Of a stretch of DNA of 64,000 nt, positions 43,306-52,615 are shown piece by piece. Where the stretch lies: contig NZ_JBQKME010000010.1 in the NCBI RefSeq assembly GCF_052115865.1, forward strand, positions 1 through 64,000, read 5' to 3'. Within the stretch, counting starts at the first letter, position 1, and every line of letters begins with the position of its first letter. Source of the stretch: Fundicoccus_A sp052115865. Its GTDB lineage: Bacteria > Bacillota > Bacilli > Lactobacillales > Aerococcaceae. Under the pieces are notes generated by a model. That model did no database searches, was not told the origin of the DNA, and was given only the letters and a program-made list of their open reading frames with translations. Both the position numbers and the translations under genes were made by a program.

Positions 43306-44592
43306 TTATTTATTAAAATGTTGCCAAGCATCAACTAGGGTATCCAATGCATCTTGAGATATTACATATTCTCGGATATTGTTTTTGGACACAAGGTATT
43401 CACTGTCATTGAGTGGTATAAAATCAATGATGTGTTCGATTGTTTCACCATCAGATCGAAAGAGATATTTAATTTGAATGCTTGAGTCATTTTTTATTTC
43501 TTGCTCTTCATTGGTTGCTGGCCGCGTGTAGGCTAAACTAGCAAGGTATTGGTAGGCACGGCGCATCGTCGCTTCTTCGATTTCATTGTCATTTAAAAAA
43601 TAGGAAAATTCGACGTTTTCTCCATCAACCACCGCTTCCACATCTAAAATAAAATCAATATCTTGGCCTTTAATTTCGACACTTTCTATGGCATCTAAGG
43701 GAATTAACGCAATAAAATTATCGATTAAATCCATGGCATCCATTGAAAACCCATTGAGGAGCTTAGGGGAAATCTGATAATATTCATCAGCATTCGTTAA
43801 ATGCATAACGCCGTCATCATAAAAAGTCAGTGTTTCCACCCCTTCATTTCCAACTAGCTCAACAATACTTTGGACATTGACATTCTTACTTTTTGTATAA
43901 TCAGAAAGCAATTGTCCTCGAATATTGATAACAGCTTGATAGATTTTTTCTAAGCTTTGATATTTGATCGAAAAGACTGTTTCTTTGTCTTGATGTAAAA
44001 ACCAAGCTGTAATAAAAGGTGCTTTTTCCACTGCTGAAAAATTAGATTCCTGATTCAATGTGAATGATTCGGCATCTTCTTCGTAACGAATCTCTACTAG
44101 TTGACCAATTGGAATTTCAATTTGGTCATTCAAATCAAGCCAACTAAAATTTCGCAATAAATCTGGAAGTTCCTCTACCATAACTAGTGCTTCATTGTAT
44201 GCAATATGTTGATTGTCATCATAGATACTTAAAATGTGTTGTTGACCGTCACTTTCGATAAAAGTAAAGGTCACATTAACTTCACTAGCAAGATCTGCTG
44301 GCTCTAAAACTTCTCCTTCGATTTGTGATAAGGCTGTGACTAAACGCCAAATTTGATTGGGATCAATTGAAGAATCTTCCTCTGCTAACCATTCGTTTGT
44401 TTCTTTATTAAAGGAAATCGTCAACTGCTCTTCATTCAATATGACCAATGATTCAGGAGGAGATGTCATGGATTGAATTGGATTTGAGAAGGCTTCCTGC
44501 GCACTAATTTTCCTAAAAAAGAATACTGACAGCAGTAATATTACCATCATCATGGTTGTTATAATTTTTTCCCAACTGATTTGTTTACTCAT
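43306..44592 (-). CDS. Membrane-anchored DUF4340-like protein
   Basis: About 428 residues, with one N-terminal membrane helix (about 11-28, TTMMMVILLLSVFFF) and a long acidic extracytoplasmic part. Repeated segments of the type ISFNKETNEWLAEED, IDPNQIWRLVTALSQIEGEVLEPADLA and SIKYQSLEKIY resemble DUF4340 repeats (beta strands with a WxL-type pattern and short helices); I hold this call loosely. ATG 44592 is chosen over GTG 44601, which is too close to GGAG. It overlaps the DUF624 gene end and belongs to the YesMN cassette. Possible role: surface sensing or assembly with the DUF624 protein; unknown. Confidence 0.7.
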   Translation of the reverse strand: MSKQISWEKIITTMMMVILLLSVFFFRKISAQEAFSNPIQSMTSPPESLVILNEEQLTISFNKETNEWLAEEDSSIDPNQIWRLVTALSQIEGEVLEPADLASEVNVTFTFIESDGQQHILSIYDDNQHIAYNEALVMVEELPDLLRNFSWLDLNDQIEIPIGQLVEIRYEEDAESFTLNQESNFSAVEKAPFITAWFLHQDKETVFSIKYQSLEKIYQAVINIRGQLLSDYTKSKNVNVQSIVELVGNEGVETLTFYDDGVMHLTNADEYYQISPKLLNGFSMDAMDLIDNFIALIPLDAIESVEIKGQDIDFILDVEAVVDGENVEFSYFLNDNEIEEATMRRAYQYLASLAYTRPATNEEQEIKNDSSIQIKYLFRSDGETIEHIIDFIPLNDSEYLVSKNNIREYVISQDALDTLVDAWQHFNK

Positions 44593-45271
44593 TGACCTCA
44601 CTCTCCTTCGTAAACTCTTGCGCTAAGACCACAAAATGTGGATTATTTGATTTCATAAAATAAAAAGCTGTAATAGAAAAGGTAAAAAGAGAAGCAATAT
44701 TTGGAAAAGAAATCAAAATAATTAAAAATGCAATTAAGGTGGCTGTTAGAAATAATTGAGTTTTAAACTGTCTAAAAATTAATACAACAGTTATTTTATA
44801 AAGATTCTTAATGGTAATAACAAAGGTTACTAAGATAGACATTCCTATTAGTGTAAAGACTAAGACGAGAAAGCATAAAATAGCAAATATAGCCGCTATC
44901 CATATCCAATCCTTAGAAAGAAAATAATAGACGTCAACGATTAGTATCGTCATAATCACTAATTGAATCATCCAAAAAATAAAACTTTCTTTAAAATTCA
45001 TTCGATACCCTCTAAAGAAGTCTTTAACAGGATTTAATTCATTGTTACGTACTAATTGCCCCATCGCAAACATTAAGCCAGCGATTGCCATTCCCATTGG
45101 AATAAGACCTAATAGATAAAACAAGGTGTTTTCTAAAATGGGAGGAAAGCTAATATACACAACCCACAAGGGGAGAGTCATTAATAAAAACAACAAATTG
45201 CTTGCTAAAAAATAATATAGGTAGCGGAGATATTTATATAAACTAGAATTCAGCATATTTTTTCTGGCCAT
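44585..45271 (-). CDS. DUF624 (YesL-like) membrane protein
   Basis: This integral membrane protein of about 228 residues has five or six hydrophobic segments and the DUF624 signature (LASNLLFLLMTLPLWVV near the start, FFRGYRMNFKESFIFW near residue 78). ATG 45271 is preferred because AGGAT lies eight bases before it; the longer frame to 45313 would overlap the response regulator by 32 bases. It is the third gene after yesM- and yesN-like genes. Members are always found with such systems but have no proven activity. Confidence 0.82.
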   Translation of the reverse strand: MARKNMLNSSLYKYLRYLYYFLASNLLFLLMTLPLWVVYISFPPILENTLFYLLGLIPMGMAIAGLMFAMGQLVRNNELNPVKDFFRGYRMNFKESFIFWMIQLVIMTILIVDVYYFLSKDWIWIAAIFAILCFLVLVFTLIGMSILVTFVITIKNLYKITVVLIFRQFKTQLFLTATLIAFLIILISFPNIASLFTFSITAFYFMKSNNPHFVVLAQEFTKESEVNE

Positions 45272-45281
45272 ATTTAACATC

Positions 45282-46796
45282 CTAACTAATTTCAAATTGT
45301 TTTTGATAGTCACTTGGACTCATACCAACAATTGATTTGAATTTTTTATAGAAATAGTCACTATTGTTATAGCCGACTTTTTCTGCAATTTCATAAACCA
45401 AATACTGCTGCGTGCTCAATAGCCATTTAGCTTGTTCTATCCTGACAGAGTCTAGATAGGTCCGGTAACTCACTTTCTCTTCCGCTCGGAATTTTTTGCC
45501 GATGTAAGAATAAGAATAGTTTAATTCATTACTAATATCCATCAGCGTAATATTGCGATGGTAATTCTTTTTAGTATATTCTTTCATTTCTGCGACGATA
45601 TCGTGCTTATCTTTAGCGGCATCAAAGAACCGGCTAAAATCATTAAATATAGCATTTAAAAATTCGAAGGTTTGGTGAAGGGATTGTTCATTTAAAATAA
45701 TCGAAACGATATAACGCTTTTGGTCTTCTTTTAATGGATGATTAATCTGATCTTCAAGCTCTTCTGCAAAGCGAGTAAACATTGACGCAAGGTCTGCTTT
45801 AATATACGCTTCCCTCCAATCATTTTTTGTATAATAATAATTTAAAGTCACTAATAAATCATGGATGATTTCTTTTTGATTATGTTTTATCGCTTCAAAC
45901 AATTGTGTATTAATATCTGCTTTATCGATTTCAATTTGATTGGCTAAACTTTCTTTATATTCAGCAATACTTTCTAATGACAATATATTTAAATTGGGAT
46001 ACATATATTTTTTCTGACTTAAATCCTTAATTTCCTGATATAAATGTGACAGTTGTTTAAAGTCATGGGTCGATTGACTTAAAATAAAGCTTAATTTACG
46101 ACTAAATTTTAAATCCTGTTCAATTAATTGTTGAATGATTTTTAAGATTTGTGCATAGGTAAAATCAGTAAAAAGATAATACAACATCGCTCCATGATTA
46201 AAATGAATGATTTCCATTTCTGCGATCGTTTTTATTGCTTTTATAATATTTTCATGGGACATGCCATTAACATTACTATCGATTTTTAACAAGTGGTACT
46301 CATCCGCATTATAATGAAGTTCAATTTGTTCTTCATAAATCCCATAAATAATAAATTCTTTTAACTGATTGATATTGGAATACTCTTGATAAAAATCATA
46401 CGATTGACTTTTTTGTCGATTATTTTCAATTTTAGAAGCCAGTTTTTCCAATTCTAAAATTAACTCTTTTTCATCTATTGGTTTTAACAGATAAGATGAT
46501 ACCCCTTGATGAATTGCTTCTTTTGCATAAGTAAATTCAGAATAGCCTGACACGATAATAAATTCACAGTGATAGTCGTTTTCGCGAATCAACTTAATTA
46601 ATTCGATTCCATCAATTTCAGGCATGCGAATATCTGTGATGACGATATCCACTTCTTGACTCTTCATCATTTGTAAAGCTTCATTGCCATTTGCAGCCGT
46701 CCCTATTAAATCAAATCCAAGATTTTGCCAATCGATAATTTGCTTCATGCCTTCTCTGACTACTGGTTCATCATCTACGATTAGCACTTTGTACAT
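45282..46796 (-). CDS. YesN-like response regulator with AraC output
   Basis: This 504-residue cytoplasmic regulator has a receiver domain at 1-120 (acidic DDE at 8-10, phospho-acceptor Asp 55 in VITDIRMPEIDG, Lys 105 in LLKPID), a central region of about 280 residues, and two AraC helix-turn-helices at about 410-500 (TLMDISNELNYSYSYIGKKF; VYEIAEKVGYNNSDYFYKKF, then GMSPSDYQ). The start overlaps the kinase gene end by 26 bases. It probably activates the importer and glycosidase genes on binding of the cognate sugar signal relayed by the kinase. Confidence 0.93.
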   Translation of the reverse strand: MYKVLIVDDEPVVREGMKQIIDWQNLGFDLIGTAANGNEALQMMKSQEVDIVITDIRMPEIDGIELIKLIRENDYHCEFIIVSGYSEFTYAKEAIHQGVSSYLLKPIDEKELILELEKLASKIENNRQKSQSYDFYQEYSNINQLKEFIIYGIYEEQIELHYNADEYHLLKIDSNVNGMSHENIIKAIKTIAEMEIIHFNHGAMLYYLFTDFTYAQILKIIQQLIEQDLKFSRKLSFILSQSTHDFKQLSHLYQEIKDLSQKKYMYPNLNILSLESIAEYKESLANQIEIDKADINTQLFEAIKHNQKEIIHDLLVTLNYYYTKNDWREAYIKADLASMFTRFAEELEDQINHPLKEDQKRYIVSIILNEQSLHQTFEFLNAIFNDFSRFFDAAKDKHDIVAEMKEYTKKNYHRNITLMDISNELNYSYSYIGKKFRAEEKVSYRTYLDSVRIEQAKWLLSTQQYLVYEIAEKVGYNNSDYFYKKFKSIVGMSPSDYQKQFEIS

Positions 46797-48600
46797 TATT
46801 TATGTCCCCTTCCGTTTCACTCAATGTTCTTTTAGGAATTTCAAAACTAATGACTGTCCCTAACCTAACAGAGCTATCAATGTTTAACTTGTATTGTGGT
46901 CCATAATAAATCATGATGCGTTGCTGGATATTATTCAAACCAATCCGATTACTTTTAGTATCCGATGCAATAAGCGCTCTTATTTCTTTGAGTTTTTCCT
47001 CCGTCATGCCTGCACCATTATCAGAAACTTCTATCGATATATGAACTCCTTTTTCCTTTATACGAATTTCAATTGAAACAGGCCTAGCAACATGTTCCAT
47101 ACCATGAACAAATGCATTTTCGATTAATGGCTGAATGAGTAGTGGGAGAATTGCATAGTTTTGAGTGGTTTCATCAATAATTTGATACTGTATGCGGTCT
47201 TCAAACCGTAATTTTTGAATACGTAAATACATTTCGATAAACTTCAAATCTTCTGAAATAAGGACTTCATCACGTTGCCTTTCTAATGAATTCCGCATCA
47301 AACGGCTTAAAATCATAATAATCTCAACCACTTCATAGTCCTTATTCAATAGTGCCTTCATCCGCGTCATTTCGAGCGTATTGTAAAGAAAATGAGGGTT
47401 TATTTGACTGGCTAACAATTTAAATTCTGCTTCTTGCATTTCAATTTCCCAAGTCTTCTGATTCAATTCATAATTATATTTATCCGCCATTAATTGTTGC
47501 AGACTTTCCATTGTTGTGTACAATTGCTGATAAACATCTGTCAGCTCATCATTTCCAGATATTTCTTTTGGTATATTAAAATCTCCATTTGCAACTTTAG
47601 TCATACTTTCCTGCAATTGTAAAATACGCTTTTCAAACTGCCAAATAAATACTAGAAGAAAGCTCAACATAATCGTTAAAAAGAAAACCATCACCGCAAA
47701 GGTGTTAAATAAAACGCGATTGGCATCTTGATTGATTTCTGCTGTCGGAACCGTGACAACTGACTTTAAAACATCATGCATCGTCTTTTCAATACCTATT
47801 TGATGCTCGATAAACGTGATTTCTTGCGATACCCCCTGGGATACGCTTTCATTACCATTAACAGACATACTTTCCTCGTCCGACTGATGGATAAACTGTT
47901 TATAATCTAAATAAATATCACTGTCCTCTTCAACAAAAGGTTGGCTAAATATTAATTGGTCATTTAATAATAACAATGATGTATTCAAAGAGTTACCAAT
48001 AATTCGATTAATAACCTCATCTTTTAGGGCAATGGACATAACCGCAATAATTTCATTATCTTGATTAAAAATAGCTCTCGTTAAGTTTAAATACGGCCTT
48101 TTTGTGATGGGATCTTGGTTATAAAACCATGAAATTTGGCCCCTCTTTTCTAAAGTTGTTTGATACCACTCTGTTTCAATAATTTCAGCATTCAATAGAT
48201 TAATGCTGTTACCATTTAAAATAGTAGGATTATCTGTATAAATGCGAATATGTTGAATTTCAGGATGGTGGCGCATGTAATCTTCAAACTGGCTATAGTT
48301 CTGATAGGTAATATACAGTTGAAAAATAGAGGTATAGTTCGTTTCAAGAATATTCATCAATCGTGTATCTTGGAAAATCCAATCCGATACACGAACGATA
48401 GTGTTTAAAATATTACTTAATTCATCTGACGTACGGACTGCATCTTGCTCTATTTCTTCTATTTTAGTATCAATTTGGGTTGTACGAATACTGATACTTA
48501 AGTAATAACCGACTAAAATTAAAGGAATAATGAGCAAACCGACATAGATACCAATTAACTTAGTTTTAACAGATCTTTGTTTGCTACTCTTAATGCCCAT
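46771..48600 (-). CDS. YesM-like sensor histidine kinase
   Basis: This kinase of about 609 residues has one N-terminal membrane helix (about 12-36), an extracytoplasmic dCache-like sensor domain (about 37-285), a second helix (about 298-322), HAMP, the His_kinase box with phospho-His in ASQINPHFLYNTLE (about 400), and an HATPase domain (LLIQPLIENAFVHG, DNGAGM, GIGL-like RIGLNNIQQR). ATG 48600 is preferred, with GGGGTG six bases upstream. It pairs with the YesN-like regulator and likely senses polysaccharide breakdown products, perhaps through a binding protein. Confidence 0.92.
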   Translation of the reverse strand: MGIKSSKQRSVKTKLIGIYVGLLIIPLILVGYYLSISIRTTQIDTKIEEIEQDAVRTSDELSNILNTIVRVSDWIFQDTRLMNILETNYTSIFQLYITYQNYSQFEDYMRHHPEIQHIRIYTDNPTILNGNSINLLNAEIIETEWYQTTLEKRGQISWFYNQDPITKRPYLNLTRAIFNQDNEIIAVMSIALKDEVINRIIGNSLNTSLLLLNDQLIFSQPFVEEDSDIYLDYKQFIHQSDEESMSVNGNESVSQGVSQEITFIEHQIGIEKTMHDVLKSVVTVPTAEINQDANRVLFNTFAVMVFFLTIMLSFLLVFIWQFEKRILQLQESMTKVANGDFNIPKEISGNDELTDVYQQLYTTMESLQQLMADKYNYELNQKTWEIEMQEAEFKLLASQINPHFLYNTLEMTRMKALLNKDYEVVEIIMILSRLMRNSLERQRDEVLISEDLKFIEMYLRIQKLRFEDRIQYQIIDETTQNYAILPLLIQPLIENAFVHGMEHVARPVSIEIRIKEKGVHISIEVSDNGAGMTEEKLKEIRALIASDTKSNRIGLNNIQQRIMIYYGPQYKLNIDSSVRLGTVISFEIPKRTLSETEGDINNVQSANRR

Positions 48601-48630
48601 TTCTACACCCCATCTCACTATAAATATTAA

Positions 48631-48670
48631 CACTCACTCTAACACCAAACCAATAGCACCAGAGTGAGTG
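48631..48670 (-). terminator. Hairpin between GH36 and yesM-like genes
   Basis: CACTCACTCT and AGAGTGAGTG form a perfect 10-bp stem with a 20-base loop. The following minus-strand bases are AT-rich but not a pure T run, so it may attenuate rather than end transcription. Confidence 0.55.
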
Positions 48671-48677
48671 AAATAAT

Positions 48678-50930
48678 CTATCTAGCTTTTAAGTAAAACA
48701 AACGACTCTTATACTCGCTATGACTAACTTCTTTGTTGGTTGATTGTTTTGGCGCATTTTGGTTAGTATTTAACAATAAACCAATTTGCATCAAATCATC
48801 CCCAAAGCGATCATCTGTTTCCTCAACTGTCGTTTCTTTAACCCTATAGTTAAAATCAGGATTCAAACCCGTTAATTTAACTTTTTGATAGGGCTTGTTC
48901 GGAACTGCCCTTGTTGTATAAACACCAACAATTGCATCCGTTTGATCTTGGCTTACAACCATCCAAGCAGTTTGATCAGATTCAAATGGACTGCTTAAAC
49001 GGTAAAACTTCCCATGATGAATTAAGGCTTGATATTGTTTAAATTCAACAATTTGTTCTTTAACAATATCCTTTTCAGCCTCATCCAGTTTAGTAATATC
49101 TAATTCATAGCCAAATGTACCGAAGAGCGCAACATCTTTACGCATTTTCCAACTTGTCATTCTTCCCACTTGGTGGTTTGGCACTTCTGAAACATGCGTT
49201 CCCATCGTCGAAATCGGATAAACCATCGACGCACCATATTGAATTTTCAATCGTTCAACAGCATCCGTATCATCACTAATCCAATTTTGACGCGCATATT
49301 TGAGCATCCCCGCATCATAGCGTCCCCCACCACCAGCACATGTTTCCAGTAAAATATTCGGAAAAGCTTGACGGAATCGATGCAACAATTGGTAAACACC
49401 TAAAATATAGCGATGGAAGACTTCACCTTGTTGGTCGCTTGCTAAATGCTGTGAATAAGCTTCCGAAATATAACGATTCATATCCCATTTAACATAATCA
49501 ACATAACCAGCACTTAAAATAACATCCATTTGATTAAATATTTCATCAATGACCGCTTGGTTAGTAAAATCTAATACATATTGATTGCGACCATGAGAGA
49601 TATTTTTTTCTGGATGACCTAAAATCCAATCCGGATGTTGTTCAAAAAGCGGTGTGTCCGTCGATAACATCTCAGGTTCGAACCATAAGCCAAAATCCAT
49701 TCCTAGTTCATGAATCTTATCCGCTAAACCTTTTATACCATTAGGAAGTTTGCGTTTATCAGCCGTCCAATTTCCCAACGAACCATTATCTGTATCGCGC
49801 TGTCCAAACCAACCATCGTCTAAAACAAACAAGTCAATCCCTAAACTTTTCGCAACCCTTGCTTGTTCGATAATTTTTTCTTCATCAAAATTAAAATAAT
49901 TAGCTTCCCAGCTGTTAATTAATACAGGAGCTTCATCTGGTCGAGGCCCACCATCAACTAAATGAGTCAAATACAATTGATGGAAAGTTTGGCTCATACC
50001 ATTTAAACCAGCATCACTATACACAAGAACAGCTTCTGGCGTTTCAAAAATATCACCTGCTTTTAACTGCCATTTAAACTGATAGGGATTAATCCCCATC
50101 GATACACGGGTAACATTATACGTATCGACTTCGATTTGACCTAAGAAATTCCCACTATAAATTAAATTAAAGCCAAAAGCCTCTCCCGCCAACTCAGTTG
50201 CATCAGGAGAAACAAGGGCTAGAAATGGATTATGTTGATGACTCGAAGCACCACGAGCACTCGAAAATTGTTGAATTCCCTTAATTAAACTTGCTCTTTC
50301 AACATGTGTTTCACGAGCCCATGCCCCATGTAAATGGATTAAATCAAATTGATCATGATCAAAATCGAGTGATAGACTCATTAAACGATTAATAGCAACA
50401 GTATCCTCACCCTCATTTTTAATGACTTGCCTGCGACTAATCGCATCACTATCTTTAAAAATGGTGTAGATTAAATCAATATTCAAATCACTATAGCGAT
50501 CCTTAGTATGGATAATTAAACTCTCGGCTTCTTCATTTTCAGCGGATAACATTGGCAATGTCTCTGACTCTGTTTTACCATTTTCTAAAGTATAACCCAG
50601 GTATTCAAAATGCGAAATCCGATCATTCGAAGGATAGGTCAACTCTACAGCCGGCAAACGAAAATCCGTCGTACCATAAACAGGCAACTCTTGTCGAATA
50701 TGTTCCAAAGAAGTCAGTTGGCTGCCTACAATTTGATTATTCGATGGACGTGCTTCCCGTTCAATTAAATAATCAAAGCTCGTTTGATGGTGTATAGCTT
50801 TCCCAAAATAAAGGTGTTCTAAAATATTCAGCTCTTCCATTACCCTAAAAATATAAGAAATTCTTGAATTACTTAAATGAAATGAAGGCATCGATGAATG
50901 ACTTCTCTCATTAACAAATATCATCTGCAT
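48678..50930 (-). CDS. GH36 alpha-galactosidase
   Basis: This cytoplasmic enzyme of about 750 residues removes terminal alpha-galactose. An N-terminal beta-supersandwich is followed by the TIM barrel with LFVLDDGWFGQRDTD, the nucleophile in DYVKWDMNRYI (near residue 475-480) and the acid/base in NWISDDTDAVERLKIQ (near 540-545), plus ETCAGGGGRYD. A C-terminal beta domain ends it. Start ATG 50930 follows GAGGATTTGT; the GTG at 50942 is a poorer start. It has its own promoter and operator. In this locus it could act on galactomannan or raffinose-type sugars; it is not needed for common xyloglucan. Confidence 0.92.
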   Translation of the reverse strand: MQMIFVNERSHSSMPSFHLSNSRISYIFRVMEELNILEHLYFGKAIHHQTSFDYLIEREARPSNNQIVGSQLTSLEHIRQELPVYGTTDFRLPAVELTYPSNDRISHFEYLGYTLENGKTESETLPMLSAENEEAESLIIHTKDRYSDLNIDLIYTIFKDSDAISRRQVIKNEGEDTVAINRLMSLSLDFDHDQFDLIHLHGAWARETHVERASLIKGIQQFSSARGASSHQHNPFLALVSPDATELAGEAFGFNLIYSGNFLGQIEVDTYNVTRVSMGINPYQFKWQLKAGDIFETPEAVLVYSDAGLNGMSQTFHQLYLTHLVDGGPRPDEAPVLINSWEANYFNFDEEKIIEQARVAKSLGIDLFVLDDGWFGQRDTDNGSLGNWTADKRKLPNGIKGLADKIHELGMDFGLWFEPEMLSTDTPLFEQHPDWILGHPEKNISHGRNQYVLDFTNQAVIDEIFNQMDVILSAGYVDYVKWDMNRYISEAYSQHLASDQQGEVFHRYILGVYQLLHRFRQAFPNILLETCAGGGGRYDAGMLKYARQNWISDDTDAVERLKIQYGASMVYPISTMGTHVSEVPNHQVGRMTSWKMRKDVALFGTFGYELDITKLDEAEKDIVKEQIVEFKQYQALIHHGKFYRLSSPFESDQTAWMVVSQDQTDAIVGVYTTRAVPNKPYQKVKLTGLNPDFNYRVKETTVEETDDRFGDDLMQIGLLLNTNQNAPKQSTNKEVSHSEYKSRLFYLKAR

Positions 50931-50970
50931 ACAAATCCTCACAATCTACTTTTTATTAAATAAATATCGC

Positions 50971-51019
50971 TAACCGTAAGCGGTTACTACTAGTATAAGT
51001 TTTTTCCATAATATTTCAA
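50971..51019 (-). promoter_or_regulatory. GH36 promoter with palindromic operator
   Basis: On the minus strand TTGAAA (51014-51019), a 16-base spacer and TATACT (50992-50997) form a promoter. Directly downstream, TAACCGCTTACGGTTA (50971-50986) is a perfect 6+6 palindrome with a 4-base centre, typical of LacI-family operators. The overlapping 14-mer 50975-50988 also fits the cre pattern with two mismatches. Confidence 0.7.
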
Positions 51020-51067
51020 GTGACCATTATGCGATTTTATCAGTTCAAAATAAGTACTATTCAAAAA

Positions 51068-51089
51068 GAAGGGGTCCTGAAACCCCTTC
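51068..51089 (-). terminator. Terminator after the GH43 gene
   Basis: GAAGGGGT pairs with ACCCCTTC around a six-base loop and is followed on the minus strand by TTTTT. It ends the GH5-GH43 transcript. Confidence 0.88.
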
Positions 51090-51095
51090 ACAATT

Positions 51096-52607
51096 TTATG
51101 ATTCATGAACAACTTTTGACATTCTGATGGGATGTGAACTTATCTTACCGTTACCCGACGCATACAAAGCAATAAAGTTTCCTGTGAAGGATCCGCCAAC
51201 TTCCGTTGACAAATAATGTGGCACACCCTCTCCAAGAAGAATAAGCTCTTTTGGACTTTTACCATAAAAAAATTGATAACTTTGTGGACTCCCCACTAAA
51301 CGCAGTACAACTTCATTGCCAACAAAAGCTTCCTCAGCTATAACCGCACTTAAAGGACCGATCCGTTGTTTTAAAATTACTTTTGTTGACTTTTCAAATC
51401 GCTTAACCGCTATTTCATAATGATGTTTAGCATTTAAGAAAACAGTCAAACCGAATTCTTGATGAACATCCAATGCATCAAAGTCCAAGCAAACAGTTGT
51501 TGAAAAATGAAATTCATCCTGCCTAAAACCAAACCAAGCCATTTCAGCCTGATCATCCAAATTTGCTTCATTGCCATATAACTTAACCAATTCCTTAGAC
51601 TCAATTTGGACTAATTCCGTATTTTGACTAAATAAGTAAGTCCAATGCAATGAATCAAATGCTAAAATAGATGCATCCAATAGACTTTCTTTCAACTCCG
51701 CCGGTAAGTTAGCCTCTATTTGAGTAGCTAGCGAACCATGCTTACCAAAAACAGGCCATGCCCCTTCATCCCATTTAACGGGTAAGACGGACGTTTCCCG
51801 CCCTAAAATATGACTGACTGGAAACTTAGGTAACACACGAATACCTAAACAAACCGCCCACCAGTTTTGATTTTGATCTTGGACTAAATCTGCATGACCA
51901 ACCGCACGAATCGAACTGGAAAGAGAACGATTAGTTAATACAGGATTATTTTCAAAAGCTTCGTATGGACCACAGATAGACTCACTTCTTGCCATCGTAA
52001 TCATATGCTCGTAAGTCGTCCCACCTTCAGAAATCATTAAATAATAAAAACCATCCTTTTTATAAATATGTGGTCCTTCAGGATCTCTTCCACCTGTCCC
52101 CGTCCAAATATCATGCAATGAACCTGTCGCACCCGTTTCTAAATCAATCTCACACAAGTATATTTTTTCATGCGTGCCGGTATAATATATCTTCCCATCA
52201 TCATCGATAAATAATGATGGATCAATCCCCGGCAAATCCAACCAAATCGGATCAGACCACTCTGAATAAATATCATCGGTCCAAACGATAAAATTTCCAT
52301 TAAAACCTTCGGGACCACCCACATTCGTACAAATAAGATAAAACCGCTCATTAATATACCTTAAAGTTGGAGCGTACAGCCCTAGCGCATTAGGAGCAGC
52401 AGTCGATAACTTTAGCTGCGAGGGGCGACTAATCCCATGATTAATCAACTCCCAATCAACCAGATTTTTACTATGATAAATAGGCAAACCTGGGAAATAT
52501 TCAAAAGTACTTGTTGCGACAAAGAAATCATCTCCCACGCGGCAAATAGAAGGATCTGGATTAAAGCCCCGTATAACCGGATTTTCGTATCTCACACCAT
52601 CACTCAT
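51096..52607 (-). CDS. GH43 beta-xylosidase/alpha-arabinofuranosidase
   Basis: This 503-residue cytoplasmic enzyme is a two-domain GH43. The five-bladed propeller (1-300) carries the base Asp in NPVIRGFNPDPSICRVGDDFF, the pKa-tuning Asp in PGIDPSLFIDDDGKIYY and the acid Glu in GRDPEGPHIYKKDGFYYLM. A C-terminal beta-sandwich (about 320-500) is typical of XynB-type members. It starts eight bases after the GH5 stop, so it is in one operon. It would remove xylose or arabinose decorations; specificity cannot be read from sequence. Confidence 0.9.
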   Translation of the reverse strand: MSDGVRYENPVIRGFNPDPSICRVGDDFFVATSTFEYFPGLPIYHSKNLVDWELINHGISRPSQLKLSTAAPNALGLYAPTLRYINERFYLICTNVGGPEGFNGNFIVWTDDIYSEWSDPIWLDLPGIDPSLFIDDDGKIYYTGTHEKIYLCEIDLETGATGSLHDIWTGTGGRDPEGPHIYKKDGFYYLMISEGGTTYEHMITMARSESICGPYEAFENNPVLTNRSLSSSIRAVGHADLVQDQNQNWWAVCLGIRVLPKFPVSHILGRETSVLPVKWDEGAWPVFGKHGSLATQIEANLPAELKESLLDASILAFDSLHWTYLFSQNTELVQIESKELVKLYGNEANLDDQAEMAWFGFRQDEFHFSTTVCLDFDALDVHQEFGLTVFLNAKHHYEIAVKRFEKSTKVILKQRIGPLSAVIAEEAFVGNEVVLRLVGSPQSYQFFYGKSPKELILLGEGVPHYLSTEVGGSFTGNFIALYASGNGKISSHPIRMSKVVHES

Positions 52608-52615
52608 TTCATAAA

